From positions 186,001 to 250,000 of the forward strand of contig NZ_QPLK01000001.1 of NCBI RefSeq assembly GCF_003340565.1: a DNA stretch of 64,000 bases. The letters are read 5' to 3'. This stretch comes from Rhodovulum sp. 12E13. Lineage in GTDB: Bacteria; Pseudomonadota; Alphaproteobacteria; Rhodobacterales; Rhodobacteraceae. This document shows, piece after piece, positions 8,665 through 21,581 of the stretch; the stretch's first letter is position 1, and each line of letters opens with the position of its first letter. The position numbers and the translations under genes are program-made. The notes under the pieces were generated by a model, which saw only the letters and a program-made list of their open reading frames with translations, made no database searches and was not told the DNA's origin.

Positions 8665-9929
8665 GGGGTCTCCGGGCTTTGCAATGCATCGGCGAGTGCG
8701 GCGAGGAAGCGGTTGGCGCCGCGCCCGTCGCTGACGCGGTGATCCACCGACAGGGTCACGGTCACGGTGCGGCGGGGCACGACGGCGTTGCCGACCACCC
8801 AGGGCCGCCGCTGCGGCGCGCCGAAGCCGACAAGCGCGACCTGCGGCGGAAAGATGACGCCTGCCATCGCCTCTGCCCCGCTTTCTCCGAGCGACGAGAC
8901 GGTGATGGTGCCCTGCGTCATCTCGGAATTGCGAAGGCGCCCGGCCCGTGCGCGCCCCACGAGATCGCGCATCCCCTGCATCGTGGCGGCGAGGTCGAGC
9001 GTGCCGGCGTCGATCAGGGCCGGGGCAACGAGGCCGCCGCCGCGCAGGGCGATCGCCACGCCCGCGTTGACGCTCTCCGCCTGCTCGAAGCCTTCCGCGT
9101 CGTCGTAGTGGCCGTTGAGCCCGGGCACGGCCTGGGCGGCGACCACCGCGGCCCGCACGAAGGCGGCGCCGAGCAGGATCCTGTCGGCGGGAGCCCGCAG
9201 GGCGTTGTCCGTCTCGAGCGACGAGGACAGCGCCTCGATGTCGATCGTCTGCGACAGGTAGAAATGCGGGATCGTTCGCTTGGACCGGCTCATCGCCGCG
9301 GCGATGGCCTTGCGCATCTCGGCCATGTCGATCCGCCCGGGCGCCGGCTGGGCCGCCGCGCGTTCGCCGCGAGGCGCTCCGGCCGCCTCGACGTCCGAGA
9401 GCAGGATCGCGCCGCCGGGCCCCGAGCCCCGCAGGCCGGCGAGGTCGATGCCGCGCTCGCGCGCCAGGCTCCGCGCCGCCGGCGAGGCTCGGCCGGCCGT
9501 GGTGCCGGTCTCTGCCGGGGCCTCGTCGCGGGCGGCGGGTGCCGGCGGGCGCTCGGGTCGTCGAGGCTCGGCCGGGGGGGGCTGCGCTGGCGCCGTCGTC
9601 TCGGCCTCTGCCGCGCCCGTCTGGGCCGGCGTAGAGGCGGGGGCCGGCGCAGGTGCTGGGGTCGAGGCAGGTGCTGGGGCCGGCGCGCTCTCGCCCTCGG
9701 CCAGGATCACCGCCATCGGCGCGCCCACGGCGAGGGTCTGTCCCGGCTCGGCCGTGAGAGACTCGACGCGGCCCGCCTCGAACGTCTCGATCTCTATGGC
9801 GCCCTTCTGCGTCTCGACCACGGCCACGACGTCGCCACGCTGGACAGCCTCGCCAGGCGTCACCAGCCACTCGACAAGCTTGCCCGACTCCATGTCCGAG
9901 CCGAGCGAGGGCATGACGAAGATACCCAT
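8661..9929 (-). CDS. Dihydrolipoamide acyltransferase (E2) of a 2-oxoacid dehydrogenase complex
   Basis: A 422-residue E2 protein: a single N-terminal lipoyl domain (lipoyl lysine K42 in VETQKGAIEIE), an Ala/Pro-rich linker at about 85-145, a peripheral-subunit-binding domain (SPAARSLARERGIDL, GSGPGGAILLSDV), and a C-terminal catalytic domain ending with the HxxxDG active site at 397-402 (DHRVSDG). It moves the acyl group from the lipoyl arm to a thiol acceptor, normally CoA. It sits one base after the fused E1 gene and overlaps the ACP gene by four bases. No E3 (dihydrolipoamide dehydrogenase) gene is in the cluster, so the E3 would have to come from elsewhere in the genome. Confidence 0.88.
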   Translation of the reverse strand: MGIFVMPSLGSDMESGKLVEWLVTPGEAVQRGDVVAVVETQKGAIEIETFEAGRVESLTAEPGQTLAVGAPMAVILAEGESAPAPAPASTPAPAPAPASTPAQTGAAEAETTAPAQPPPAEPRRPERPPAPAARDEAPAETGTTAGRASPAARSLARERGIDLAGLRGSGPGGAILLSDVEAAGAPRGERAAAQPAPGRIDMAEMRKAIAAAMSRSKRTIPHFYLSQTIDIEALSSSLETDNALRAPADRILLGAAFVRAAVVAAQAVPGLNGHYDDAEGFEQAESVNAGVAIALRGGGLVAPALIDAGTLDLAATMQGMRDLVGRARAGRLRNSEMTQGTITVSSLGESGAEAMAGVIFPPQVALVGFGAPQRRPWVVGNAVVPRRTVTVTLSVDHRVSDGRGANRFLAALADALQSPETP

Positions 9930-9930
9930 C

Positions 9931-11921
9931 TCAGCGACCCAGCAGGGCTTTCGCGGCCGAGACGATGGCCGCCGGCTGCGGGATCGCTGCGTCCTCGAGG
10001 TGCTTGGGGTAGGGGATCGGCACCTCTTCCGAGCAGACGCGGCCCACCGGCGCGTCGAGCGACCAGAACGCCTGCTCCATGATCCGCGCTGACACCTCGG
10101 CGGCGAGCGCGCCCGAGCGCCAGCCCTCGTCGACGATCACCGCCCGCCGCGTCTTGCCGACCGAGGCCATGATCGTGGCGTCGTCGAGCGGGCGGAGCGA
10201 CCGCAGGTCGATCACCTCGGCCGAGATGCCCTCGCCCGCCAGCGCCTCGGCCGCCTCCAGCGTCTTGAACAGCGAGCCGCCGTAGGTGATCAGGCTGAGG
10301 TCCGTGCCCTCTCGGCGGATGGCGGCCGTCGAGATGTCGACCGGCCCGGCGGCGGCGTCGATCTCGCCCGCGCGGTTGTAGAGCATCACGTTCTCGAAGA
10401 TGAGCACCGGGTCGGGATCGGCGAGCGCGGTCCACAGCATGCCGCGCGCATCCTCCAGCGTCGCGGGCGCAAGCACCTTGAGCCCCGGGATGTGCGCATA
10501 CCACCCCTCAAGCGAATGCGAGTGCTGCGCGGCGAGCTGCTTGCCCGCGCCCGTGGCCATTCGGATCACCAGCGGCACGCCGAACTGGCCGCCCGACATG
10601 TGGCGCATCGTGGCGGCCGTGTTGAGGATCTGGTCGAGCGCGAGCAGCGAGAAGTTGACCGTCATCAGCTCGACGATCGGGCGCATCCCGGCCGCGGCCG
10701 CGCCGATTCCGGCGCCGGTGAAGCCCGATTCCGAGAGCGGCGTGTCGCGGATGCGCTCGGGACCGAACTCGTCGAGCAGGCCCATCGACACGGCATAGCA
10801 GCCGCCGTAGGCGCCCACGTCCTCGCCCATCAGGAACACCCGCTCGTCGCGCGCCAGCGCATCGCGCAGGGCCGCGCGGACGGCCTCGCGGTAGGTCGTC
10901 TCGACCGTCTCGCCAGAGGGAGCGGCGGGCTGCGGAGGGGGCGGCGCCTCGCCCAGCACGTGGCGTGCAAGATCCTCGAGCGGCTCCCACGGGGCGGCCT
11001 CGGCAAAGGCCACGGCCGCGTCGATCTCGGCGTCGGCCTCGGCCTCCAGCTCGGCCACGTCGCTGTCGTGGATGAGGTGCGCCGACAGCGCCCAGTCGCG
11101 GAAGCGCAGGATGGGGCCCTTGCCGCGCCATTCCTCCACCTCCGCCTTGTCGCGGTAGAGCTGGGCGTCGAACATCGAATGGGCGCGGAACCTGTAGGTG
11201 CGGCATTCGAGAAAGACCGGGCGGTTCGTCTCGCGGATCCGCGCGATCGCCCGGCCGGCCGCCGCCTCGACGGCGACCACGTCCATCCCGTCGACAACCT
11301 CCGAGGCGATGCCGTAGGCGGCGGCCTTGGCGTGGATGTCGGTCTCCGCTTCGGACCGGGCGAGGGCGGTGCCCATCGCGTAGCCGTTGTTCTCGCAGAC
11401 GAAGAGCACCGGCAGGTCCCACAGCTCGGCGAGGTTCATCGTCTCGTGGAACTCGCCCTCGGCCACCGCGCCCTCGCCGAAGAAGCAGGCGGTCACCCGG
11501 TCTTCGCCCCGCATCCTGTCTGCCAGGGCCAGCCCGCCCGCCAGGGGCAGGCCGCCGCCGACGATGGCGTTCCCGCCGTAGAAGTTGGTGCCGGCATCGA
11601 ACAGGTGCATCGAGCCGCCGCGCCCGCCCGAGCACCCTTCGGCCTTGCCGAACATCTCGGCCATCACCCGATCCATGGGCACGCCGCGGGCCAGCGCGTG
11701 GCCGTGCTCGCGGTAGGTGGCCACGATGCGGTCGCGGTCTTCCAGCAGCGGGATGATGCCCGCGGCGATCGCCTCCTCCCCGTCGTAGAGATGCAGAAAG
11801 CCGCGGATCTTCTGCTGCGTGTAGAGCTCGGCGCACCTGTCCTCGAAGCGGCGGATGCGGATCATCTCGCCGAGAAGGCGCCGGCAATGCGCGCGGTCGA
11901 GGCGGGGCTTGTCGGCTACGC

Positions 11922-11925
<4 letters not shown>
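9931..11925 (-). CDS. Fused alpha/beta E1 component of a pyruvate/acetoin-type dehydrogenase
   Basis: A 664-residue fusion of E1 alpha (about 10-320) and E1 beta (about 338-664). The alpha half has the entry phrase [11 protein letters not shown], the [11 protein letters not shown] loop and the thiamine-diphosphate motif GEG at 150-152 with NN at 179-180 (GEG instead of the usual GDG). The beta half carries [29 protein letters not shown] and [19 protein letters not shown]1 normally decarboxylates a 2-oxoacid and hands the acyl group to lipoyl-E2. The linker is Pro-rich ([11 protein letters not shown]). It starts by a four-base overlap with the acyl-CoA synthetase gene. Substrate (pyruvate, acetoin or another oxoacid) cannot be read from sequence alone. 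Confidence 0.88.
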
Positions 11926-13631
<1,706 letters not shown>

Positions 13632-14178
13632 TGGCTCCTCCCCGGGGTCGATCCTGCGTCGCTCCGGCGGGAGGCGAATTGACACTCGTCAACCGGCCAT
13701 AGCTTTCCCGCGCCGGGATGGAGCGACCGGATGCCGCCTCCGATCGCGTCGGCCCCACAGGTGCAGGCGCGGTGCCCGGGCGAGCCTTGCCAGCCGCGAG
13801 ACCCTCGCCCGCGCGATGCCCACCGGCGGCAAGCGCGTCCGGGCGGGGCCGCCCGAACGCTTGGCCGCGGTCCCTCGGCGGGTCGCCAGCCATCGACCCT
13901 GCGCCAGCCGTCGACGGCTTGGCCGTAATTCCACCCGCTCGCGCCCGATCGCGCGCGGCAGGGCACCTGCGCCGGGCTGGCGACGCGGAGGCAACCGCCT
14001 TGCCGCGGAACAAGGGCTCAGATGCGAGGTTCCTTTTCTGAAAACGCTGGATCTGGCGGGGCGGGCTCGACCGACGCGGCGACGCACCGCGCCCGGCGCG
14101 GCGGTGCCAGCCCGGGCGGGCTTCCACACGTCGCTCTCCCCCGGCCCCACGCGCCACCCTGCCCGGAGGAGTCCTCCC
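13632..14178. other. Divergent intergenic region upstream of otsA and the acyl-CoA synthetase operon
   Basis: This 547 bp spacer separates two divergent transcription units. I find no protein-like frame on either strand, no RNA gene and no clear sigma-70 box. The strongly GC-rich composition (long runs of cgc and gcc) makes promoter recognition by eye unreliable. Confidence 0.4.
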
Positions 14179-15552
14179 GTGACCGGTCGCCTCATCGTCG
14201 TCTCCAATCGCATCCCGACCGACGAGGTGCCCTCGGGCGGTCTCGTCGTGGCCATGCACGAGGCGCTTTCGGATCAGGGCGGCACATGGATCGGCGCCCA
14301 TCCCGACCCCGCGTCCGAGCCGACCGACGCGCTCGAGCGTCTGCCCGCGCAAGGCTACGACAAGCGCGCGTTCCGCCTCACCGAGGAAGAGCGGCAGACC
14401 TTCTACCTGGGCTACGCCAATTCGGTGCTATGGCCGCTCTGCCACCGCAGGGTCGATCTGATCGCGCTCGAGACCGAATATGCCGAGGGTTACCTCGCCG
14501 TGAACGCCCGCGTGGCGCGGCAGGTGGCCAGCCTCGCCGGCCCCGACGACCTGATCTGGGTGCAGGACTATCACTTCTTTCCGCTCGCGGCCGAGTTGCG
14601 GCGGCTCGGCTGCCGGGCGCGGATCGGTCTCTTCCTGCACATACCGTTTCCGGTCGCTTCCGATCTCGCGGCGCTGCCCGAGCGCGACGCCTTTCCGCGC
14701 TGGCTGTCGGCCTACGACCTGCTGGGCCTCCAGACGCAGGCGGACGTGGCGCGCTGCCTGGAACTGTTCCGCAGCTTGCCGGATGCCGAGATGTTCCTCG
14801 ACGGCAAGGTGAAACACGGCGCCCGTCTCTTCGCCGTCGCCGCCTTTCCCATCGGGATCGACGCCGAGGGCATGGCCGCCGCCGCCGCGGTCGGCGGCGG
14901 GCGCGAGATGGTCAAGCTCGCCCCCGACGAGGATCTCGTGATCGGGGTCGACCGGCTCGACTATTCCAAGGGCCTGCCGAACCGGCTGCGGGCCTTCGGG
15001 CAGGTGCTTGAGCACACGGAACTGGGCGCGCGGCGCCCGCACCTGATCCAGATCGCGCCGCCCTCGCGCGGCGACGTGCCCGCCTACCAGCGCATCCGCG
15101 CCGAGCTCGACGCCATCGCCAGCGAGGTCAACGGATGCCACGCCGATCTGGGCTGGACACCGATCCAGTACATCAACCGAAGCTACCCGCGCGAGACCCT
15201 GGCGCGGCTGTTCCGCGCCGCGCGCATCGGGCTGGTCACGCCGCTTGCCGACGGGATGAACCTCGTCGCCAAGGAATTCGTCGCCGCGCAGGACCCGGCC
15301 GACCCCGGCGTGCTGGTTCTGTCGCGCACCGCCGGCGCGGCCGAGAGGCTGAGCGAGGCGCTGCTGGTCAACCCCTTCGACATCGACGACATCGCGCGCG
15401 CCATCGAGGCGGGCCTCGCCATGCCGCTCGAGGAGCGGACGGCTAGGCACGCGGCGCTGCGGGCCGAGGTCTTCGAGCGTGATGTCGCCGCGTGGCGGTC
15501 GGACTACCTGCGCGCGCTGTCGGCCGTCACGGTCGCGCCCGCCCTGGCCTGA
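14179..15552 (+). CDS. otsA: Trehalose-6-phosphate synthase
   Basis: A 457-residue GT20 glycosyltransferase that joins UDP-glucose and glucose-6-phosphate in the cytosol to give trehalose 6-phosphate, an osmolyte precursor. Diagnostic phrases in order: LIVVSNRIP at the N-terminus, WVQDYHFFPLA, IGLFLHIPFP, GVDRLDYSKGLPNRLRAF, and the nucleotide-sugar site LADGMNLVAKEF. I start at GTG 14179, preceded by GGAGGAG, because homologues begin at LIVVSNR; the frame extends far upstream without protein-like sequence. No trehalose-6-phosphate phosphatase (otsB) gene follows, which is unusual since the two are often adjacent; the phosphatase must be elsewhere or be replaced by another enzyme. Confidence 0.93.
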   Translation: MTGRLIVVSNRIPTDEVPSGGLVVAMHEALSDQGGTWIGAHPDPASEPTDALERLPAQGYDKRAFRLTEEERQTFYLGYANSVLWPLCHRRVDLIALETEYAEGYLAVNARVARQVASLAGPDDLIWVQDYHFFPLAAELRRLGCRARIGLFLHIPFPVASDLAALPERDAFPRWLSAYDLLGLQTQADVARCLELFRSLPDAEMFLDGKVKHGARLFAVAAFPIGIDAEGMAAAAAVGGGREMVKLAPDEDLVIGVDRLDYSKGLPNRLRAFGQVLEHTELGARRPHLIQIAPPSRGDVPAYQRIRAELDAIASEVNGCHADLGWTPIQYINRSYPRETLARLFRAARIGLVTPLADGMNLVAKEFVAAQDPADPGVLVLSRTAGAAERLSEALLVNPFDIDDIARAIEAGLAMPLEERTARHAALRAEVFERDVAAWRSDYLRALSAVTVAPALA

Positions 15553-15718
15553 GCGCGGGCGGGCCTGCGCTCGCCCGCCGTGGTGGGGGCGCGGTCGGAC
15601 ATGCGCGGCGGCTCCCTGCGGCGTCCCCGCGGCGACGCCGGCCGCACCCTCTCGGCCCGTGCCGTGCACCCGGGGCTCGACCCGGGCGACCAAGGCGGCG
15701 AGCGCGACGGACGCGCGG

Positions 15719-16327
15719 TCAGACGCCGAGGAAAGGCGCGAGGGCGAGGTAGAGGGCGAGGGCGGGGCCGAGGGCGAGGCCCATCGGGAAGCGCCGGTCG
15801 GCCCAGCTTTCCCAGTCGGGGGCGAGGCGGCGCACCGCGGGAACCGCGCGCATGGCCCGGTGCGCAGCGAAGGCGCCGAGCATCACCGCGGCAAAAAGGT
15901 AGGCCATGAGCGCCCCGTCGGACGGCGCGATATAGGGTGCCATGGCGGCGGCGAATTTCGCGTCGCCCGCTCCGAGGACCCCGACCATGTTGAGCAGGAA
16001 GCCCGCGACCAGCACGGCCAGCCCGATGCCGATGCGCCAGCCATAGTCTGCCCATGGCAGCACGAGCGGACCGAGCAGAAGGAACGCCCCCGCGCAGAGC
16101 AGCACGGCGCCGTTGGGGATCTTCATGCGCGCCATGTCGGACCAGGCGACATAGACCGCCAGCGGCACCGCGACGGGCAGAAAGGCCCACGGGCCCAGCC
16201 GCGTGCCCGTGGCCACGACCCAGCCGAGCGCGGCAAGATAGAGCAGGGCGGCCGCCACCCATGGCGCGCGGCCCGCGAGGCGCGCGGCCGGGCTCGTGCC
16301 GCGCATTCCGGCATCGGTCGAGGTCAT
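15719..16327 (-). CDS. cpaA: Prepilin peptidase of the tad locus (A24 family)
   Basis: A 202-residue inner-membrane aspartic peptidase with about six membrane spans. The two catalytic aspartates are in SDMARMKIPN (about residue 64) and GAGDAKFAAA, as expected for the short TadV/CpaA form that lacks the methyltransferase domain. It removes the leader from Flp-type pilins and pseudopilins. ATG 16327 is preceded by GGAGG at short spacing. It is the last gene of the minus-strand tad block, about 110 bp behind the TPR lipoprotein gene. Substrate genes (flp, tadE, tadF) are not in the window. Confidence 0.85.
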   Translation of the reverse strand: MTSTDAGMRGTSPAARLAGRAPWVAAALLYLAALGWVVATGTRLGPWAFLPVAVPLAVYVAWSDMARMKIPNGAVLLCAGAFLLLGPLVLPWADYGWRIGIGLAVLVAGFLLNMVGVLGAGDAKFAAAMAPYIAPSDGALMAYLFAAVMLGAFAAHRAMRAVPAVRRLAPDWESWADRRFPMGLALGPALALYLALAPFLGV

Positions 16328-16437
16328 GGCGTCCTCCATCGGCTCGCCGCACGACGTGCCGCCGGAATGCAGCAGGAGCGTGGCAGGCCGCGGGAGTTCC
16401 GGGGGCAGCGCGCCCAGGCGGGCGCCGCCCTCGCCGG

Positions 16438-17283
16438 TCAGGCGCGTTCCAGGGCGCGCAGCGAGCGCACGGCCTCTTCGAAATGCTGCGGATGGGTGTC
16501 GATCGCGTCCTGCAGCAGCTCCTTGCCGATCACCACGTCGCCCTGCCGCACCGCCGCCAGCGCCATCGTGTGCAGGAGCCTCGCGCGCTCGGTCTGCGTC
16601 AGGTCGAGGATCGGCAACTGGTAGTTGCGCTGTGCGCCGCGAGCGAGCACAAGGTTGTTCTTGGCGGTGAACAGGTCGGGGTCGTATTGCAGCGCTTCGC
16701 CGAAGAGCCGCTCGGCATCGGCGAAGGCCCCGCGCGACAGCTTGGAATAGCCCCAGTTGTTGAGCGTGCCCGAAGGCGTCGTGGTCAGCCCGATTGCCGT
16801 CTCGTAGAAGTGGTCGGCCTTGCTCCACTCCTTGTTGCTGTCGGCGACCATCGCCTCGAGACGGTAGCGCCTGAAGGTCTCGTGCGTCGGCGGAATGTCG
16901 TCGAGCGCGGCCTCCGCCTCCGTCCACTTGCCGTTGCGGATCAGGGCGTCTGCATAGTTCACCCGGTCGTCGTGGGTTGCGCCCTCCATCTGCAGCACGC
17001 GCTCCCAGGCCGGAACGGCAGCCGCGTTGGAGCGGGCGCGCACCAGCGACCGGGCGAGGCCGCGCTGCAGGTCGATCCGGTCGGGCTGCTCGCCCACGGC
17101 GCGCTGGAAGTAGGCCACGGCCTCCCTCGGATCGGCCGCGGTCAGCATCAGGTCGGAGAGGTTGTTCTCGTCGATGGCGTTGACCGTCTGCATCGCGCGA
17201 TCGACGTTGTCGTCGGGGCCGGCGCAGCCGGCGGTGAGCGCCGCGCCCGAAAGGCACAGCACCACGATGAAAGGATGGCGCAT
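16438..17283 (-). CDS. tadD: TPR lipoprotein TadD-like, Flp pilus assembly
   Basis: A 281-residue lipoprotein: signal peptide with lipobox LTAGC (lipidated cysteine near 20), then several tetratricopeptide repeats from about 50 to 235 (for example ADPREAVAYFQRAVGEQPD and FADAERLFGEALQYDPDLFTAKNNLVL). TadD-type proteins help localise the outer-membrane secretin during pilus assembly. It follows a second TPR lipoprotein and TadC on the same strand. The length is close to TadD of other Rhodobacterales. The C-terminal segment (TQTERARLLHTMALAAVRQGD) extends the repeat array. Confidence 0.78.
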   Translation of the reverse strand: MRHPFIVVLCLSGAALTAGCAGPDDNVDRAMQTVNAIDENNLSDLMLTAADPREAVAYFQRAVGEQPDRIDLQRGLARSLVRARSNAAAVPAWERVLQMEGATHDDRVNYADALIRNGKWTEAEAALDDIPPTHETFRRYRLEAMVADSNKEWSKADHFYETAIGLTTTPSGTLNNWGYSKLSRGAFADAERLFGEALQYDPDLFTAKNNLVLARGAQRNYQLPILDLTQTERARLLHTMALAAVRQGDVVIGKELLQDAIDTHPQHFEEAVRSLRALERA

Positions 17284-17314
17284 GGGGTCGCGTCCCTTTG
17301 CTGCTCGTTCTGCC

Positions 17315-17890
17315 TCAGGGTGCGCTCAGGATGCGGTAGGTTCCCTCGCCGCGGCGCACCAGCTTGTATCGTTCTCGTTTTTCGGCAGTGTCGGCGGGGT
17401 TTTCGAGCCGGGCAAGGGCGGTGCGGAGATTTTCACGGATTTCGGCACTTTCGCCACTGTCGAGCGCGAAGGCAGTGCGGAAGACGCGGGCGGCCTCTCC
17501 GGTCTCGCCCGTCTCCATCAGCACGACGCCCAGGTTGTTCCAGGCGGCGGCGTCGGTCTCGTCCTGTTCGATGGCCCGGCGCAGCAGCCGCTCCGCCTGG
17601 CCGAGGCGCCCGAGCCGAAGGTTGGCCGAGCCGAGCGCCGAGAGCACGTCGGCGGTCAGCCCGCTCTCGGCGCCGGCGCTGTAGAATTCCTGCAGGGCGA
17701 GTTCGTATTCGCCCGCCTCCATCAGCCGGTGTCCGACCGTCAGCCCGTCGACCGCGTCGGCGCGTCGGTCGACGCCTGGCGCCGAGCCGCCCTCGAGCGG
17801 CGCGAGCCGGCCGTCAGAGCAGCCGGCAGCGAGACCCACGACGAGGGCGAGGGCGATTGCGGGGCGGGCTGAAACGGGTCTTCTCGGCAT
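17315..17890 (-). CDS. Second TPR lipoprotein of the tad locus
   Basis: A 191-residue lipoprotein with signal sequence and lipobox GLAAGC near residue 24, followed by about three tetratricopeptide repeats (AGEYELALQEFYSAGAES, LGQAERLLRRAIEQDETD, TGEAARVFRTAFALDSGE). It probably acts next to the TadD-like protein at the outer membrane. I use ATG 17890; a TTG three codons upstream is also possible, and neither has a strong ribosome site. The gap of 31 bp to the next TPR gene fits one operon. Many Rhodobacterales tad loci carry such a pair of TPR proteins. Confidence 0.7.
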   Translation of the reverse strand: MPRRPVSARPAIALALVVGLAAGCSDGRLAPLEGGSAPGVDRRADAVDGLTVGHRLMEAGEYELALQEFYSAGAESGLTADVLSALGSANLRLGRLGQAERLLRRAIEQDETDAAAWNNLGVVLMETGETGEAARVFRTAFALDSGESAEIRENLRTALARLENPADTAEKRERYKLVRRGEGTYRILSAP

Positions 17891-18064
17891 CGCGGGCAAC
17901 GCGGCTGGGCAGGGACGAACCCATGTTCGCCGCGCGGAGGGGATGCGCCAAGGCTGCTCGCATCGCCCCTCGGCGCCGCCCGCGCCAGCGTTGCTGATTT
18001 GCCAGAGCGGACGGCCGGCGGCGACGGGCGCCGTGCCTGCGGGACAGGCTCGCCGCCCGCCGGA

Positions 18065-19057
18065 TCAGGGCATGCCGTTGCTGCCGAGCACGGTGAAGAT
18101 GTCGTAGATGGAGGGGCCGATCAGGATGATCAGCAGCGGCGGCACGGTGAACATCATCGTGCCGAGCGTCAGCTTGGTCGGCAGCTTGTTGGCCTTTTCC
18201 TCGGCCCGCATCACCCGCTTGTCGCGCATCTCGGCGGCGTAGACCCGCAGCGCATCGGCCAGCGAGGTGCCGAACTGGGCCGATTGCACCATCACGGTGA
18301 CGAAGCTGCCGATGTCGGTGACGCCCGCGCGCGTGGCCATGTCCTTGAGCACCTGCGACTTGTCCTTGCCCGCCTTCATCTCCGAGGAGACCAGCTCGAA
18401 CTCCTCGCCGAGGGCGGGGTAGCCGGCCTTCACCTCCTTCGAGACGCGCAGGATCGCCTGCTCCATCGACTGGCCGGCCTCGACGCAGACGAGCATCATG
18501 TCGAGCGAGTCGGGAAAGCCGTTCTCGATCTCCTCCTGGCGGCTCTGCACCCGGCGCTCGACCCAGTATTTCGGCAGGAAGTAGCCGATCGCCGCCGGTC
18601 CGATCACCGCCAGCACCAGCTGCTGGGTGGTGACCTCGCCGCTGGCCGAAGAGATCAGGCCATAGAGCAGCCCGATCGCGAGAAAGCCGAGGGCCAGCAC
18701 GAATTGCAGCGCGTGGAAGTTCCGCACCGCCGACTTGGAGCGATAGCCGGCCTGCAGCATCTTGAGCCGGGCCGACGACATCTCTTCCTCGGTCTGGGGC
18801 TCGAGGAAGCTCGAGAACCGGTCGAGCTTGTCGCCGCGGCCGCTGTCGTGGCGCAGGGCCTTGCGGTCGGCCGTGGCGGCAGCGCGACCGCGGCGGACAT
18901 CGTCGCGCAGCTTGTCGAGCGGGTCGCGCCGCTGCCGCAGGAAGACCGGCAGCGTGAGCGCGACGAGCAGCACGCCGAGCGCGCCGACCGCGTAGAGAGG
19001 GCCCAACTCGCCGAACCGGGCGACAAGGAAGTCGTTGATCTGTCCGAACATGTCCAT
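18065..19057 (-). CDS. tadC: TadC, inner-membrane platform protein of the Flp pilus (T2SF family)
   Basis: A 330-residue polytopic protein with the GspF/T2SF domain in its C-terminal half (FPDSLDMMLVCVEAGQSMEQAI, VQSAQFGTSLADALRVYAAEMR). Membrane spans lie at about 20-40, 115-160 and 295-320. It forms, with TadB, the inner-membrane platform that couples the TadA ATPase to pilin polymerisation. ATG 19057 follows GAGGG. It lies 12 bp behind tadB on the same strand. Confidence 0.9.
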   Translation of the reverse strand: MDMFGQINDFLVARFGELGPLYAVGALGVLLVALTLPVFLRQRRDPLDKLRDDVRRGRAAATADRKALRHDSGRGDKLDRFSSFLEPQTEEEMSSARLKMLQAGYRSKSAVRNFHALQFVLALGFLAIGLLYGLISSASGEVTTQQLVLAVIGPAAIGYFLPKYWVERRVQSRQEEIENGFPDSLDMMLVCVEAGQSMEQAILRVSKEVKAGYPALGEEFELVSSEMKAGKDKSQVLKDMATRAGVTDIGSFVTVMVQSAQFGTSLADALRVYAAEMRDKRVMRAEEKANKLPTKLTLGTMMFTVPPLLIILIGPSIYDIFTVLGSNGMP

Positions 19058-19069
19058 CCGTGTCGTCCC

Positions 19070-20038
19070 TCAGACCTTGATGTTCACCATCATCCGCATG
19101 AAAATCACGTTGACGACGAGCAGGGCGCCGACCGCGATACATGCCGGGATGAAGAGAGCGGTATTCTTCACGTCATCGTAGTAATCGGGCTGGATCACCA
19201 CGATCCCGAGCAGGGCAACGAGCGGGAAGACCGACAGGAACATCCCCGACCACTTCGCCTCTGCGGTGATCGCCTTGACGCGACGGAAGAGCTTGAAGCG
19301 GGCGCGGATCACCTTGGCCAGGCCGTCGAGGATCTCGGCGAGGTTGCCGCCGGCCTGGCTCTGGATCGTCACGGCGACGGCGAGAAAGCGCATGTCCTGC
19401 ATGTCGACGCGCTCGGCCAGCGCCTTGAGGCTTTCCGACACGTCCCGCCCGTAGGCCGCCTCGTCGGCGATCATGCCGAATTCCGAGCCGAGCGGGTCGG
19501 GCACCTCCTTGGCGACGATGTTGATGGCCGACGAGAAGGGGTGGCCGACGCGCAGCGAGCGCACCATCAGTTCCACCGCGTCGGGCAGCTGCTCCTCGAT
19601 CAGCGCGAGGCGCTTCTTGGCCTTGTTGTTCACCCAGACATAGACGCCGCCCACGCCCATGCCGATCGCCACCATGACGCGCACGCCGAGGCCGGCCTCG
19701 GTGCCGAGCGTCAGGCCGGCGAAGGCGAAGGCCGACAGCACCATCATGATCAGGATCAGTTGCGGTGGGGAGAAGGCGATATTGGCCTTCTGCGCCTTCT
19801 CGGCGAGGATCGCGTAGAGCGGGATGCCCTTCGCGTTCATGTGCTGCGAGACCTCCTTGCGGAGCTGCTCCAGCACCTCTTCGCGCCCGGCGCCCTTCTC
19901 GAGCAGTTCGAGGCGGCGGTTGAGCCGGTTGTTGAGGCTGATCGACTTGCCGAAGGCCGTGAGATACAGGCCCTCGACCACGAGCAGCACCGCCACGAAG
20001 ACGATGGCGTAGATCAGGGGTTCGGCGGAGATCTGCAT
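19070..20038 (-). CDS. tadB: TadB, inner-membrane platform protein of the Flp pilus (T2SF family)
   Basis: A 322-residue polytopic protein paralogous to TadC. The T2SF domain shows LPDAVELMVRSLRVGHPFSSAI and AVTIQSQAGGNLAEILDGLAKVIR, which are typical of TadB. Spans lie at the N-terminus (about 8-25), at about 92-135 and at the C-terminus (about 262-318). It partners TadC in the assembly platform. It lies between tadA and tadC on the same strand with short gaps (44 and 12 bp), consistent with one operon. Confidence 0.9.
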   Translation of the reverse strand: MQISAEPLIYAIVFVAVLLVVEGLYLTAFGKSISLNNRLNRRLELLEKGAGREEVLEQLRKEVSQHMNAKGIPLYAILAEKAQKANIAFSPPQLILIMMVLSAFAFAGLTLGTEAGLGVRVMVAIGMGVGGVYVWVNNKAKKRLALIEEQLPDAVELMVRSLRVGHPFSSAINIVAKEVPDPLGSEFGMIADEAAYGRDVSESLKALAERVDMQDMRFLAVAVTIQSQAGGNLAEILDGLAKVIRARFKLFRRVKAITAEAKWSGMFLSVFPLVALLGIVVIQPDYYDDVKNTALFIPACIAVGALLVVNVIFMRMMVNIKV

Positions 20039-20082
20039 GGGGGCCTACCTGCTCTCGGGGCTGGGGGTCGTCGCGCCGCGGG

Positions 20083-21558
<1,476 letters not shown>

Positions 21559-21581
21559 CCGTCAATCTCCGGCGGTTCGGT

